From PALSA-188 sp050746185 (lineage in GTDB: Bacteria > Acidobacteriota > Terriglobia > Terriglobales > Acidobacteriaceae): a stretch of DNA of 64,000 bases. Below, in pieces: positions 32,603 through 41,646 of this stretch. Position 1 is the stretch's first letter. Each line of letters starts with the position of its first letter. Where the stretch lies: NCBI GenBank assembly GCA_050746185.1, contig JBOGLA010000037.1, forward strand, positions 1-64,000. The letters run 5' to 3'. The position numbers and the translations under genes are program-made. Under the pieces are notes generated by a model. That model was not told where the DNA came from, ran no database searches, and saw nothing but the letters and a program-made list of their open reading frames with translations.

Positions 32603-33343
32603 TTACAACACAATCTTGCTTTGCTCCACGTCCTCAGCGGCTTGCGTCAAGTCATTCTGACTCCCGAGATCGCGCCAGTAGTATTCATCCGCGAGGAAGC
32701 CAAGAATCTTCTCGCCGCTTGCAGCGAGGCGAAGGTAAGTGGTGATGATCGAAAACGCGCCCTGTTCGCTGATCATCTCAAAAAGATGAGGAGAAATTAC
32801 ATGGACGCCGCAAAAAGCGAGACCTTGCACGCGTTCAGTGGGGCGTACCAAATCAGCCGTAGAATCCTGTTCGAAGTGCCTTCCGCAAAGCTGGGAATCG
32901 TCATCGAAGAGCAGATACCTCGAAGTTTTCCGGCCTTGAACCGCCAGCGTCGCAAGGGCTTGCCGTTCGGTATGGAATCGCACCATGCGTTGAAGGTCAA
33001 TGGTACTTATGACGTCCACATTGTGCAGGAGGAAAGGCTCTCCGCGAGAGTTTAAGAGAAAATAAGCGGCCTGCTTCAAGCCGCCCCCTGTATCGAGCAA
33101 GACATCCTCGACGGAAACTTCAATATTCATTCCAAAATTCTGATTGCTTTTCAGGTAATCCAGAATCATCCCGGCAAAATGGTGCGCGTTAATGATTACG
33201 TCCCTGATCCCCGCCTCGCACATCTTGACTAGGACTATCTCAAGCAAGGTACGACCGCCGACTTCCACCAGCGCTTTGGGGCGATTCTCAGTAAGTGGAC
33301 GGAGCCGTGTACCTAAGCCTGCGGCCAGAATCATGGCTTTCAT
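32603..33343 (-). CDS. MurU-like nucleotidyltransferase
   Basis: 246 residues, sugar-phosphate nucleotidyltransferase fold: 'MKAMILAAGLGTRLRPLTE' with 'RPKALVEVGG' (nucleotide-binding, catalytic Lys), 'LDTGGGLKQAAYFL' and 'FLLHNVDVIS' (metal-binding Asp). MurU transfers UMP to N-acetylmuramate-1-phosphate in cell-wall recycling; close relatives act on mannose or glucose phosphates. Its start overlaps the stop of the AmgK-like kinase gene by 4 bases (ATGA), the classical AmgK-MurU pair, which supports this reading. Confidence 0.88.
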   Translation of the reverse strand: MKAMILAAGLGTRLRPLTENRPKALVEVGGRTLLEIVLVKMCEAGIRDVIINAHHFAGMILDYLKSNQNFGMNIEVSVEDVLLDTGGGLKQAAYFLLNSRGEPFLLHNVDVISTIDLQRMVRFHTERQALATLAVQGRKTSRYLLFDDDSQLCGRHFEQDSTADLVRPTERVQGLAFCGVHVISPHLFEMISEQGAFSIITTYLRLAASGEKILGFLADEYYWRDLGSQNDLTQAAEDVEQSKIVL

Positions 33344-34806
33344 TTGCCCAGCTTCTCCAACTCAAGATGCCGCACAATCACCCTTACCCGGTTTTTGTCG
33401 GACAAGTGCTTCGCCAATTGTTCGGCGAAGTAAACGGAGCGGTGTTGCCCACCCGTGCATCCGAACGAAATCATAAGATTTCTGAATCCACGATCCTTAT
33501 AGTTGCCGACGCTTGCATCCACCAGCGACGCGGCATGCGCTAGGAACTCGGGTACCCCCTTCTGCTGATTCAGATAGTCAATCACAGAGGAGTCTTTGCC
33601 GGTGAGCGCCTTAAATCGTTCTTCACGGCCGGGATTGGGGACGGATCGGGCATCGAACACGAAACCGCCGCCGTTTCCACTTTCGTCCTTTGGCAAGCCC
33701 TCACGATGAAAAGAAAAGCTAAAAATTCGCACGACAAGGTCTTCCGTTTTGGAAGTAGCAGCCTGCGATTTCGACAAATCTGAGTCGGACGTTATGTTCC
33801 GTAGTTTCTCGGAATCTAGTATGCCTCTAAACGCATCGAGCAATGTGGGCAGCTCGATAGGCAGTTCGACGTTGTGAAGCAGCCAGCGCACGTTTTTCAA
33901 GGCAAACGGTACGCTCTGCAAAAAATGGGGCTTACGCTCGTAAAATCCACGAAACCCATACGCACCCAATGCTTGCATAACGCGCACATAGACATACGCG
34001 TAGTAATGACGCATGAAAATACCGCGATCAAGACTGATGAAGCCCGCGAGCTGGTCGAGGTAGTAATCCAGCAAATGCTGGCGCACCGCCGGCGGCAGAT
34101 CAGCCTTCGCATCAAACAAGAGCGATGCAACGTCATATTGGAGGGCGCCTTTGCGGCCTCCCTGGTAATCCACGAAGAACGGCTGGCCATCTCGTAGCAT
34201 GATGTTGCGGGACTGAAAGTCGCGGTAGAGAAAGTACTCGCGTTCAGCATTGAGCAGAAACTTCGAAAGATGGCCGAAATCCCGCTCCAGAGCCTGTTCG
34301 TTGAAAGGGATTCCAGCGAGGCGAAGAAAGTAATATTTGAAGTAGTTCAGATCCCAGGCGATGGATTGGCGATCGAAGCTCGCCCGCGGATAACAAACTT
34401 TGTAATTCAAATCGCGTCCGGCCTCGATCTGGAACCGCGGCAAGATGGCCAACGTTTTTCGGTAGGTTTCCAGAACAGCGGGCGCAATTTCTTCTCCCAT
34501 GCGATTTTGCGAGAGAAATTCGAACAGCGTTGTGTCCCCCAAGTCCTCTTCCAGGTAGGCGCCGTGGTTCAGGTCTTCCCCGTAGATTTCAGGTACAGGA
34601 AGGCCGTGCCGACGAAAGTGTCTCGAGAACTCGAGGAACGCTACGTTCTCTTCCCGCACGTCGTACAAGACACCGATGGCGCTGAGATCGTCGGCACAAA
34701 GCCGGATAATACGGCGCCCCGATCCTCCCAGCTCGCCCTGGAGCGGCTGCACCCGCACGGCTGAAGTCTGGAAATGCGCTTCAAAGAGTTTCTTGAGAAC
34801 GTCCAT
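33340..34806 (-). CDS. AmgK-like sugar kinase fused to a RapZ C-terminal domain
   Basis: 488 residues. N-terminal (~1-345): a phosphotransferase of the aminoglycoside kinase fold, with catalytic 'YRDFQSRNIML' (~194-204, Asp 196) and 'FFVDYQGGRKGALQYDVASL', as in AmgK-type N-acetylmuramate/N-acetylglucosamine anomeric kinases. C-terminal (~365-488): 'VFDARSVPNPGREE' and 'FGCTGGQHRSVYFAEQLA', the RapZ C-domain that in E. coli senses glucosamine-6-phosphate and binds RNA. The RapZ Walker-A N-domain is absent. The start is ATG 34806; a longer frame to 34941 lacks similarity. It is coupled to MurU. The fusion may link kinase activity to amino-sugar sensing (inference). Confidence 0.9.
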   Translation of the reverse strand: MDVLKKLFEAHFQTSAVRVQPLQGELGGSGRRIIRLCADDLSAIGVLYDVREENVAFLEFSRHFRRHGLPVPEIYGEDLNHGAYLEEDLGDTTLFEFLSQNRMGEEIAPAVLETYRKTLAILPRFQIEAGRDLNYKVCYPRASFDRQSIAWDLNYFKYYFLRLAGIPFNEQALERDFGHLSKFLLNAEREYFLYRDFQSRNIMLRDGQPFFVDYQGGRKGALQYDVASLLFDAKADLPPAVRQHLLDYYLDQLAGFISLDRGIFMRHYYAYVYVRVMQALGAYGFRGFYERKPHFLQSVPFALKNVRWLLHNVELPIELPTLLDAFRGILDSEKLRNITSDSDLSKSQAATSKTEDLVVRIFSFSFHREGLPKDESGNGGGFVFDARSVPNPGREERFKALTGKDSSVIDYLNQQKGVPEFLAHAASLVDASVGNYKDRGFRNLMISFGCTGGQHRSVYFAEQLAKHLSDKNRVRVIVRHLELEKLGK

Positions 34807-34868
34807 TGAATAAGTGTGTCGTAACTTGCATGGGGCTTTTCGCGATGCTGGGACTCCTTTGCAGCAGG

Positions 34869-37046
34869 TTATTTGGTGGCCGACCCCTCGAGGCCGCGAT
34901 ATTTCAACATCGCCTTCGTATTGGGGGGAGCCCCACGCCACGCCTCGTACATCTTGGCGAGATCCTCGGTGTTGCCGCGTGACAGGACCATCTGGCGGAA
35001 GCGATCGCCGTTAGCACGGGTGAGTCCGCCGTGTTCGGCGAACCACTCATAGCCATCGTCGGCGAGCATCTGCGTCCACAAATACGCGTAGTAACCTGCG
35101 CTGTAGCCGTTTTGCCAGATGTGGCTGAAGTAGGTTGACCGATAACGGGGCGGTACATAGCGGATATCGAGATGGGTCTTTTCGAGCGCCTGCTTCTCAA
35201 ATTCGTCAGGATTCTGGAGCGGCGCCTGGGGAGACAGAAAGTGCCACTGCATGTCGAGTTCGGCGGCTGCCAGCAGTTCGGTCATGTCGTAACCCTTGTT
35301 GAAAGTCTGGCTGTTCCTGAGCCGCGCGGCGAGTTCCTCCGGCATGGGAGCTCCCGTTTTGTAGTTCTTAGCGTAGTGAGCAAGGATGGAAGGGTAAAGT
35401 GCCCAGTGCTCATTGAACTGCGAAGGAAATTCGACGAAGTCACGAGCGGTTGAGGTCCCGGACAGAGTTGGGTACTCGGCATTCGAGAACATGCCGTTGA
35501 GGGCGTGCCCAAACTCGTGGAACATCGTAATGACGTCATTGAAACTGATCAACGCGGGTTCGCCTTCCGCCGGCTTCGAAAAGTTGGCCACGTTGTACAC
35601 GACCGGAGAGGTCCCCAACAGATGGGATTGGCCGACAAACTCCGACATCCAGGCCCCGCCGTTCTTGTTATCACGTTTGAAGTAGTCACAGTAGAAGAGC
35701 GCGAGGTGTTGACCGTTGGCGTCGAACACTTCGAAGACGCGCACATCCGGTTGGTAAACAGGGATGTCATGTCGCTCTTTGAACGTGATCCCATACAGCT
35801 GATTGGCAGCGTAGAAAACTCCGTTCTCCAGCACATTGTTGAGCTCGAAGTAGGGTTTGACCTGCGCATCGTCGAGATTGTAGCGAGCCTTGCGGACTTG
35901 CTCGGCATAAAATTCCCAGTCCCAAGGCTGGAGTTGGAAGCCACCTTTCTGGGCGTCAATGACGTGTTGGATGTCTCTGGCTTCTACGGCCGCTCTTCCG
36001 GTCGCCGCGGGAACAATGGCATCCATGAACTGCAAAGCCGCTTCAGGTGTTTTAGCCATCTGATCTTCGAGCTTCCACGCCGCGAAATTCGGATAGCCGA
36101 GCAGTTTCGCCTTTTGAGCGCGAAGCTGGGCGATATGCGCGATCGTGTCACGAGTATCGTTGGCGTCGCCGCGCTCGGCGCGGTTCCACGAGTTCTCGAA
36201 GATCGCCTGACGCGTCGCGCGATCGCTGAGCAGAGCCAGATCGGGCTGCTGGGTGGTGTTCTGAAGCGGAATAACGAAGCCTTCTAGTTTGCGGTTCCTG
36301 GCGGCTTCCGCGGCGGCCGCAATACGAGCGTCGGAGAGTCCGGCGAGCGCCCCTTTGTCCGCGGTGACGTAGGCGCCTTCTTTAGTGGCAGCGAGAAGTT
36401 TGTTGCTGAAAGCGGTCGAAAGCGAAGAAATTTCTTCGTTCAGCTGTCGCAGTTCAGTCTTGTCGGCCTCGGAGAGATTCGCGCCGGCGTGTACGAAATC
36501 GTCGTGATAGCGCTCAACCAGGCGGAGAGATTCAGGATCGAGTTTGAGCGTCGCGCGCTCCTTATATATCGTTTCTACGCGCGCGAACAGTTTCGAATTG
36601 AGGTAAATGAAGTCCCTGTGAGCGGCGAGTTTAGGGGCTTCGATGGTCTTGACCTTCTGAAGAGTGTCGTTGGTATTTGCGCCCGTGACTCCGTCGAAGG
36701 CCGCCATGACACGGTCAAGCATCTGGCCGCTCCTCTCCATGGCGGCCATCGTGTTCTCGAAGGTGGCGGCGTCGGTATTATCGGCGATACGCTCGATTTC
36801 TGCGCGCTGCCGTGCCATGCCGGCTTCAATCGCTGGTTGGAAGTCTTCGTTCTTTATCTTGTCGAAAGGCGGAGCATGGAAGGGCAGTGTGCTCGGCGCA
36901 AAAAACGGATTCGAGGGGCCAAAATCACCGGCAACGGCCGCGAACGCCGGATTGATGGGATAAATAGCGATCGCTACAGGGATGATCAAAGCACTCAATA
37001 ATAACAGCGCAGTCCCCGAAGCATTAAGTCGGGTAAATTTAGGCAT
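34869..37046 (-). CDS. dcp: Peptidyl-dipeptidase Dcp (M3 family)
   Basis: 725 residues from ATG 37046 (AAGGAG 11 bases upstream). N-terminal hydrophobic stretch (TALLLLSALIIPVAIAIYP) is a signal peptide or anchor, so periplasmic. Zinc motif HEFGHALNG is at ~508, with 'KTHLDIRYVPPRYRSTYFSH' and 'YSAGYYAYLWTQMLADDGYE' as in Dcp/oligopeptidase A. It removes C-terminal dipeptides and is a plausible partner for muropeptide salvage beside AmgK/MurU. It is first in the minus-strand group with the kinase and MurU genes. A palindrome lies 145 bases upstream. Confidence 0.93.
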   Translation of the reverse strand: MPKFTRLNASGTALLLLSALIIPVAIAIYPINPAFAAVAGDFGPSNPFFAPSTLPFHAPPFDKIKNEDFQPAIEAGMARQRAEIERIADNTDAATFENTMAAMERSGQMLDRVMAAFDGVTGANTNDTLQKVKTIEAPKLAAHRDFIYLNSKLFARVETIYKERATLKLDPESLRLVERYHDDFVHAGANLSEADKTELRQLNEEISSLSTAFSNKLLAATKEGAYVTADKGALAGLSDARIAAAAEAARNRKLEGFVIPLQNTTQQPDLALLSDRATRQAIFENSWNRAERGDANDTRDTIAHIAQLRAQKAKLLGYPNFAAWKLEDQMAKTPEAALQFMDAIVPAATGRAAVEARDIQHVIDAQKGGFQLQPWDWEFYAEQVRKARYNLDDAQVKPYFELNNVLENGVFYAANQLYGITFKERHDIPVYQPDVRVFEVFDANGQHLALFYCDYFKRDNKNGGAWMSEFVGQSHLLGTSPVVYNVANFSKPAEGEPALISFNDVITMFHEFGHALNGMFSNAEYPTLSGTSTARDFVEFPSQFNEHWALYPSILAHYAKNYKTGAPMPEELAARLRNSQTFNKGYDMTELLAAAELDMQWHFLSPQAPLQNPDEFEKQALEKTHLDIRYVPPRYRSTYFSHIWQNGYSAGYYAYLWTQMLADDGYEWFAEHGGLTRANGDRFRQMVLSRGNTEDLAKMYEAWRGAPPNTKAMLKYRGLEGSATK

Positions 37047-37709
37047 GGCTGAGGAAACTCCTTGTCTGCTGAACATGCTCAATTGTAACGTCCCTTTGGA
37101 GTAATAGTTACCTCTGCAGATTCGCAGTTATTCCGGCTCGGAAGTTTCCTTCCGGCAAGTACAGGCTCAGACAAAGCGGTGCCGATGGAGTGGACTGCGG
37201 TCAGTCCATTCCTAATCCCGTTCTCACCAAGGTCGCGATGAGATTCTGGCGTGGGAACAAGGGAGAAAAACCGGAGCCAACTGGAAAATTCGTGGAGTGA
37301 GGAAGCTATCTGTGTCGAGGTTTGTGTGGAAAAAGGTGACGTCTTTAGATGACTTTCTGGAAAGACGGTTTGCGGGGTCGCGAGAAAAGCTGAAGTCGGC
37401 TGGACAGAACCCGAGTACACTTTGCAACGCATGTCACAACGCGTTCATCGCTAACCCAAAAACCAATGCCGCCTTGCACAATGCTGATAGTCAGCAGCTC
37501 TGGGGAGAGCCTAACGCTACCAACAACCTTAGGAAAATCTTTTCACATGCAGCCGCCGAATTGCAGACGTTGTTCGCACTACGGACTGAATCCTTCGACT
37601 TAGCCACCTGGATTTGGCATCCGGGGTGCACAAATATTTCCTCTACAGCCCCTCCCCGAGAACACAGCTTCCCGCTGAAGTGTAAAATTATTGGATCGGA
37701 GCTGTTGAA
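37047..37709. promoter_or_regulatory. Long intergenic region, Dcp / carrier-thioesterase gene
   Basis: 663 bases between divergent genes. I see no reliable gene; several short open frames exist on both strands but look random. One clean inverted repeat, TGGACTG-CGGT-CAGTCCA, is at 37191-37208. Probable promoters face both ways, but I could not pick -35/-10 pairs with confidence. Confidence 0.4.
37191..37208. promoter_or_regulatory. 7-bp inverted repeat upstream of dcp
   Basis: TGGACTG-CGGT-CAGTCCA, perfect arms with a four-base centre, 145 bases before the dcp start. An operator or a stable stem-loop in a long leader; which is not known. Confidence 0.4.
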
Positions 37710-38882
37710 ATGGGGACGATGCTCCACGGTCTGAGAAGGAACTTGATGCCAATTGCCGCACGTGACCTGTCGAAAGCCGCTAATGCTGTTACTGCGGACG
37801 AGACTACAAAACTCACTCGTATTTGGCAGGAACTGCTGGGAGTGGGGCCAATTGGGCCTGATCAGAATTACTTTGATCTGGGTGGGGATTCTTCTCTTGC
37901 AGTACGCATGTTCGCCAGGATTGAAGAAGTATTCAGGGTCAGGCTACCCCTGGCAACGCTTTTTGAGACCCCAACGATCCGGGAACTTGCCGAGGTTCTT
38001 CATCAACAAGTTGCGCCGCTCGATTGGTCTCCACTAGTTTCTATTCAACCCCTTGGGTCGCGGCCTCCATTTTTTTGCATTCATGGAGCCGGCGGAAATG
38101 TCCTGATCTATCGAGATCTCTCGAAGAATCTGGGGGCAGACCAGCCCTTCTACGGCCTGCAAACTCAAGGCCTGGACGGCGTTGCCGCACCGCTTGAAAC
38201 AATCGAAGAAATGGCGGCACTCTACGCACGTGAGATCCGCAAAGTATCCCCGCACGGGCCCTACTTTATAGGTGGCTACTGCATGGGCGGAACGGTCGCC
38301 TTTGAAGTGGCTCAACAAATCCAAGCGCAGGGTGAAGAGATTGCCATGCTGGCGCTGTTCGACACCATGAACTGGTCGAATATTGCACGGGCTTCGATTT
38401 GGGGGAGAGGCTACCATATTCTTCAACGATTAGCCTTCCATATAGCAAATTTTCTCTGCCTTGATTTTGCTGGAATGATTAAGTTTTCCCTGGAAAAGCT
38501 TGAAGATCTTGGTGACCGATTGCCGGTGTGGATTGGCATCATGCTGGCCAAGTCGGACGCGAAACACTTGCGAAGGACCCTCCCGGAATCACAGTCATTA
38601 GCCAGGATTTGGCAAATAAATGACCGGGCGTGCTCGGTATACGTGCCGAGAGTCTTCGCGGGCACAATCACCGACTTTCGACCCCGAAAGCAGTATCGCC
38701 GATACAATAGACTCGATGCGAAATGGCAAGCCTTGGCCGGTAATGGAGAGGAAATTGTAGTTCTACCTGTCTATCCGGCTGGGATGCTTGTCGAGCCATT
38801 CGTCAAGCACCTGGCGGTCGCCCTCAGGAAGTCTATTGATGACAGCATGAGGCGCGATGAGATTATCCAGAAATCCCAGTAG
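37710..38882 (+). CDS. Peptidyl-carrier protein/thioesterase didomain
   Basis: 390 residues. Carrier domain ~30-100: 'TRIWQELLGVGPIGPDQNYF' and 'FDLGGDSSLAVRMF', Ser61 carries phosphopantetheine. Thioesterase/alpha-beta hydrolase domain ~105-370: 'PPFFCIHGAGGNVLIYRDLS', nucleophile elbow 'FIGGYCMGGTVAFEVAQQ' with Cys191 in place of the usual Ser, and Asp/His further on. This is an NRPS-type module without condensation or adenylation domain. The free AMP-forming ligase (41647-43230) could load it. Start: ATG 37710 (GGAG) or ATG 37746 (AGAAGGA, five bases away), the latter being equally good. Its 3' end overlaps the convergent epimerase gene by 20 bases. Confidence 0.9.
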   Translation: MGTMLHGLRRNLMPIAARDLSKAANAVTADETTKLTRIWQELLGVGPIGPDQNYFDLGGDSSLAVRMFARIEEVFRVRLPLATLFETPTIRELAEVLHQQVAPLDWSPLVSIQPLGSRPPFFCIHGAGGNVLIYRDLSKNLGADQPFYGLQTQGLDGVAAPLETIEEMAALYAREIRKVSPHGPYFIGGYCMGGTVAFEVAQQIQAQGEEIAMLALFDTMNWSNIARASIWGRGYHILQRLAFHIANFLCLDFAGMIKFSLEKLEDLGDRLPVWIGIMLAKSDAKHLRRTLPESQSLARIWQINDRACSVYVPRVFAGTITDFRPRKQYRRYNRLDAKWQALAGNGEEIVVLPVYPAGMLVEPFVKHLAVALRKSIDDSMRRDEIIQKSQ

Positions 38883-39936
38883 GAGCCCCATGCAAGATAT
38901 TTGCGATACGTTCCGCGGCATGGCCATCCCAAAGTGGCGGAATCTGGCCTTTTTTTGCCCTGCCCTCTAATATCGCCTTGAGTTCCTGGCTCAATTGATT
39001 TCGATCTTCTCCCACCAGAATATTGGTTCCAATTGTCACCGTAATGGGCCGCTCCGTGTTCGGCCGAATCGTCAGACATGGAATTCCAAGGTATGTCGTT
39101 TCTTCCTGTATACCTCCGGAATCGGTGATCACAACCGCGGCGCGGGACTGGAGGGCAAGGAACTCGATATACGGAAGCGGTTCCAGAAGATGTAGGCGTC
39201 GTGTTTGAAATGCGAACTGCTCGATCCGTTGGCGGGTTCGCGGATGAACTGGAAAAATGATTTCCAATTCGTCGCTGGCTTCGACAAGCGCGTCCAGAAT
39301 ATTCTTCAACGCTTGCGAATCGTCGACGTTTGAGGGCCGGTGCAAAGTCACAAGAGCAAATCGGTCGGGCGACTCGATGGAGCAATTCGCAGCAAGCGGC
39401 AACAATCGAATAAGTGAATCAATCATGACGTTGCCCACGCAATGAATTCTCTCCTGGGGCACCCCTTCGCGCTTGAGATTGAAATCTCCATCTTGAAAGG
39501 GCGTGAATAGCAGGTCAGATAACCTGTCTGTTACGATGCGATTAATCTCCTCCGGCATCGTCCGATCAAAAGATCGCAAACCCGCTTCGACGTGTCCTAC
39601 TTGAATTAGAAGCTTTGAGCAAACCAGAGCCGCGGCAACCGTTGAATTCACATCCCCATAAACCAGCACGATATCTGGTTTGCGCTCCAGCGCGACCGGC
39701 TCGAAACGACACATGACCTCCGCGGTTTGGGACCCATGACTGCCGGATCCGACTCCGAGGTTCACATCGGGCTTGGGCATCTCAAGCTGACTGAAAAATA
39801 TATCCGACATGTTCCGGTCGTAATGCTGCCCGGTGTGGACCAGGGTTTGCTCGAAACCATTCTTCTTGAGCGCTCGCAGCACCGGTGCAGCCTTCACAAA
39901 ATTAGGACGAGCACCGACGACGTGAAGAACATGCAT
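38863..39936 (-). CDS. wecB: UDP-N-acetylglucosamine 2-epimerase
   Basis: 357 residues from ATG 39936: 'MHVLHVVGARPNFVKAAPV' opens the family, then 'TGQHYDRNMSDIFF', 'HVEAGLRSFDRTMPEEINR', 'VTLHRPSNVDD', 'VHPRTR' and 'VVITDSGGIQEETTYLGIP'. It interconverts UDP-GlcNAc and UDP-ManNAc, a precursor of ManNAc-type residues in surface polysaccharides. It stands alone on the minus strand, divergent from the dehydrogenase gene. UDP-ManNAc could be oxidised to the uronate by the neighbouring dehydrogenase if its specificity allows (inference). Confidence 0.95.
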   Translation of the reverse strand: MHVLHVVGARPNFVKAAPVLRALKKNGFEQTLVHTGQHYDRNMSDIFFSQLEMPKPDVNLGVGSGSHGSQTAEVMCRFEPVALERKPDIVLVYGDVNSTVAAALVCSKLLIQVGHVEAGLRSFDRTMPEEINRIVTDRLSDLLFTPFQDGDFNLKREGVPQERIHCVGNVMIDSLIRLLPLAANCSIESPDRFALVTLHRPSNVDDSQALKNILDALVEASDELEIIFPVHPRTRQRIEQFAFQTRRLHLLEPLPYIEFLALQSRAAVVITDSGGIQEETTYLGIPCLTIRPNTERPITVTIGTNILVGEDRNQLSQELKAILEGRAKKGQIPPLWDGHAAERIANILHGAPTGISG

Positions 39937-40169
39937 GAAATTCGCCCCCCGAGAGTGAACTAGCGCCAACCACAAACCGCTCTCAGTAACGATATAGCAA
40001 TAATTGGGTGAACACGGGCGATTTCAACTTCCTTTCGAACGGAGGCCGATTTCATAGCTGTCAATATCCCAGAAGTAATCCCAGGTAGGAATTGCGAAAC
40101 AACTAGACCGGGCTGTTATGTAATACTCAGAGAATCGGCCGTTCACCATTTCATCAAGGGAGCCAGAGT

Positions 40170-41495
40170 TTGAGCCTGTCCATCAGTCTTTTTGGCTTGG
40201 GATACGTAGGCTCGGTGAGCGCCGCGTGCTTCGCTCGTGCCGGACATAGAGTTGTGGGGGTTGATGTTAACCACCACAAAGTTGAAATGTTAGGTTCGGG
40301 GAAGAGTCCGATTGTTGAAGCCGGCGTCAGTGAGCTCATCGCCGAGGGACATTCGGCGGCCCTAATTAGTGCAACTTGCGAAGCAAAAGCCGCCGTAGTG
40401 CAAACCGACATTTCTTTTGTGTGCGTGGGCACTCCCAGCCTTCGTACCGGGAAACTGGATTTGAGCCACATCGAACACGTTTCGCGCGAAATTGGGGGGG
40501 CGCTTCGCGAAAAGAAGGGCCGTCACACATTTGTCCTCCGCAGCACCGTGCTGCCGGGAACGACTGAATCGGTGGTGATTCCAATACTCGAAAGCGAGAG
40601 TGGGCGCAAGGCCGGCCTCGACTTCCATGTTGTCTACAATCCCGAGTTCATGCGCGAAGGCAGCGCGGTCGCTGATTTTCAGCAGCCTCCTTATACGATT
40701 CTCGGATCTCGTGATCCAGCGGATCTGGCGGATGTCCGGGAGTTGTATAAAGACATTCCTTGTCCTGCGTTTGAAACTTCGATTGCAGTGGCGGAGATGG
40801 CGAAATACACCTCCAATTTGTTTCACGCGGTCAAAGTGGGCTTTGCCAATGAAATGGGCACGCTCTGCAAGCATTTGGGCGTGGATACGCAAGTGGTGAC
40901 GCAGATTTTTACTTCGGATACGAAGCTAAACATTTCCCCCGCGTACTTATCCCCCGGATTCGCGTTTGGCGGGTCGTGCTTGCCGAAAGACTTGCGCGCC
41001 ATTACCTATCGCGCGAAGGAGCTAGATCTGGATTTGCCGGTGTTGCAGGCTCTGATGCCCAGCAATGCCGAACACATTGAGCGCGCGATTGACCTTGTGC
41101 TGCACACCGGGAAAAAGAAAATTGCGCTGTTGGGATTAAGCTTTAAGGCTGGAACGGACGATCTGAGAGAGAGTCCGCAGGTGCAGGTGATAAAACGCCT
41201 TCTGGGCGAGGGATGTCAGGTACGTATCTGGGACCAGGACGTTTCGCTCGGCCGGCTTGCCGGATCTAACCGGCAATATATTGAAGAAGTAATTCCGCAC
41301 ATTGGGTCGTTGCTGAGCACGGATCTCGGAGGAGTCATCAAGAATTCGGAGGTGGTGATTATCGGCACTCGGGCGGCGGATCAGGCGCAATTGTCTTCTC
41401 TGTTACGTTCCGATCATATTGTGATTGACCTCATCAACCTCGATGCTGCCCGGCGCCCGAACAGCGCTGCCTCTTATCAGGGAATCTGCTGGTAG
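40170..41495 (+). CDS. UDP-glucose/GDP-mannose dehydrogenase (AlgD-like)
   Basis: 441 residues from TTG 40170 (AAGGGAG upstream). Rossmann start 'SISLFGLGYVGSVSAACFAR', 'GVDVNHHKVEMLGSGKSPIV', 'VCVGTPSLRTGKLDLSHIE', catalytic Cys270 in 'FAFGGSCLPKDLRAITY', and the C-terminal 'GICW', which resembles GDP-mannose 6-dehydrogenase AlgD. It oxidises a nucleotide-hexose twice to a uronate. Substrate (GDP-Man, UDP-Glc, UDP-ManNAc) cannot be settled here. The last third has a decayed duplicate at 20730-21057. Confidence 0.93.
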   Translation: MSLSISLFGLGYVGSVSAACFARAGHRVVGVDVNHHKVEMLGSGKSPIVEAGVSELIAEGHSAALISATCEAKAAVVQTDISFVCVGTPSLRTGKLDLSHIEHVSREIGGALREKKGRHTFVLRSTVLPGTTESVVIPILESESGRKAGLDFHVVYNPEFMREGSAVADFQQPPYTILGSRDPADLADVRELYKDIPCPAFETSIAVAEMAKYTSNLFHAVKVGFANEMGTLCKHLGVDTQVVTQIFTSDTKLNISPAYLSPGFAFGGSCLPKDLRAITYRAKELDLDLPVLQALMPSNAEHIERAIDLVLHTGKKKIALLGLSFKAGTDDLRESPQVQVIKRLLGEGCQVRIWDQDVSLGRLAGSNRQYIEEVIPHIGSLLSTDLGGVIKNSEVVIIGTRAADQAQLSSLLRSDHIVIDLINLDAARRPNSAASYQGICW

Positions 41496-41615
41496 AGTCA
41501 AGTCGTGCATTGCATTCCCGACAAGCTCGCTTAATCATGATTCTTCGTTAAAGGAACGGAACCGCCTGCAGGCGTTTATCGAGCGCTTTGTCAAGCTGCC
41601 TTTAGGAAGTCGGTG

Positions 41616-41644
41616 GGTTGGGGGACTTCTATGCACGCCCAACC
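41616..41644. terminator. Stem-loop between convergent genes
   Basis: GGTTGGG (41616-41622) pairs with CCCAACC (41638-41644) across a 15-base loop, just downstream of the AMP-ligase stop and 120 bases after the dehydrogenase stop. There is no U tract, so termination is only suggested by its place. Confidence 0.35.
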
Positions 41645-41646
41645 GG

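Noticed and set aside
37079..37432. 117-codon minus-strand frame upstream of dcp
   Set aside because: Low-complexity mix of Ser/Thr/Pro without a recognisable feature or ribosome-binding site.
37297..37734. 145-codon plus-strand frame before the carrier-thioesterase gene
   Set aside because: No signal, no domain, and it overlaps the true start in another frame; it looks like chance.
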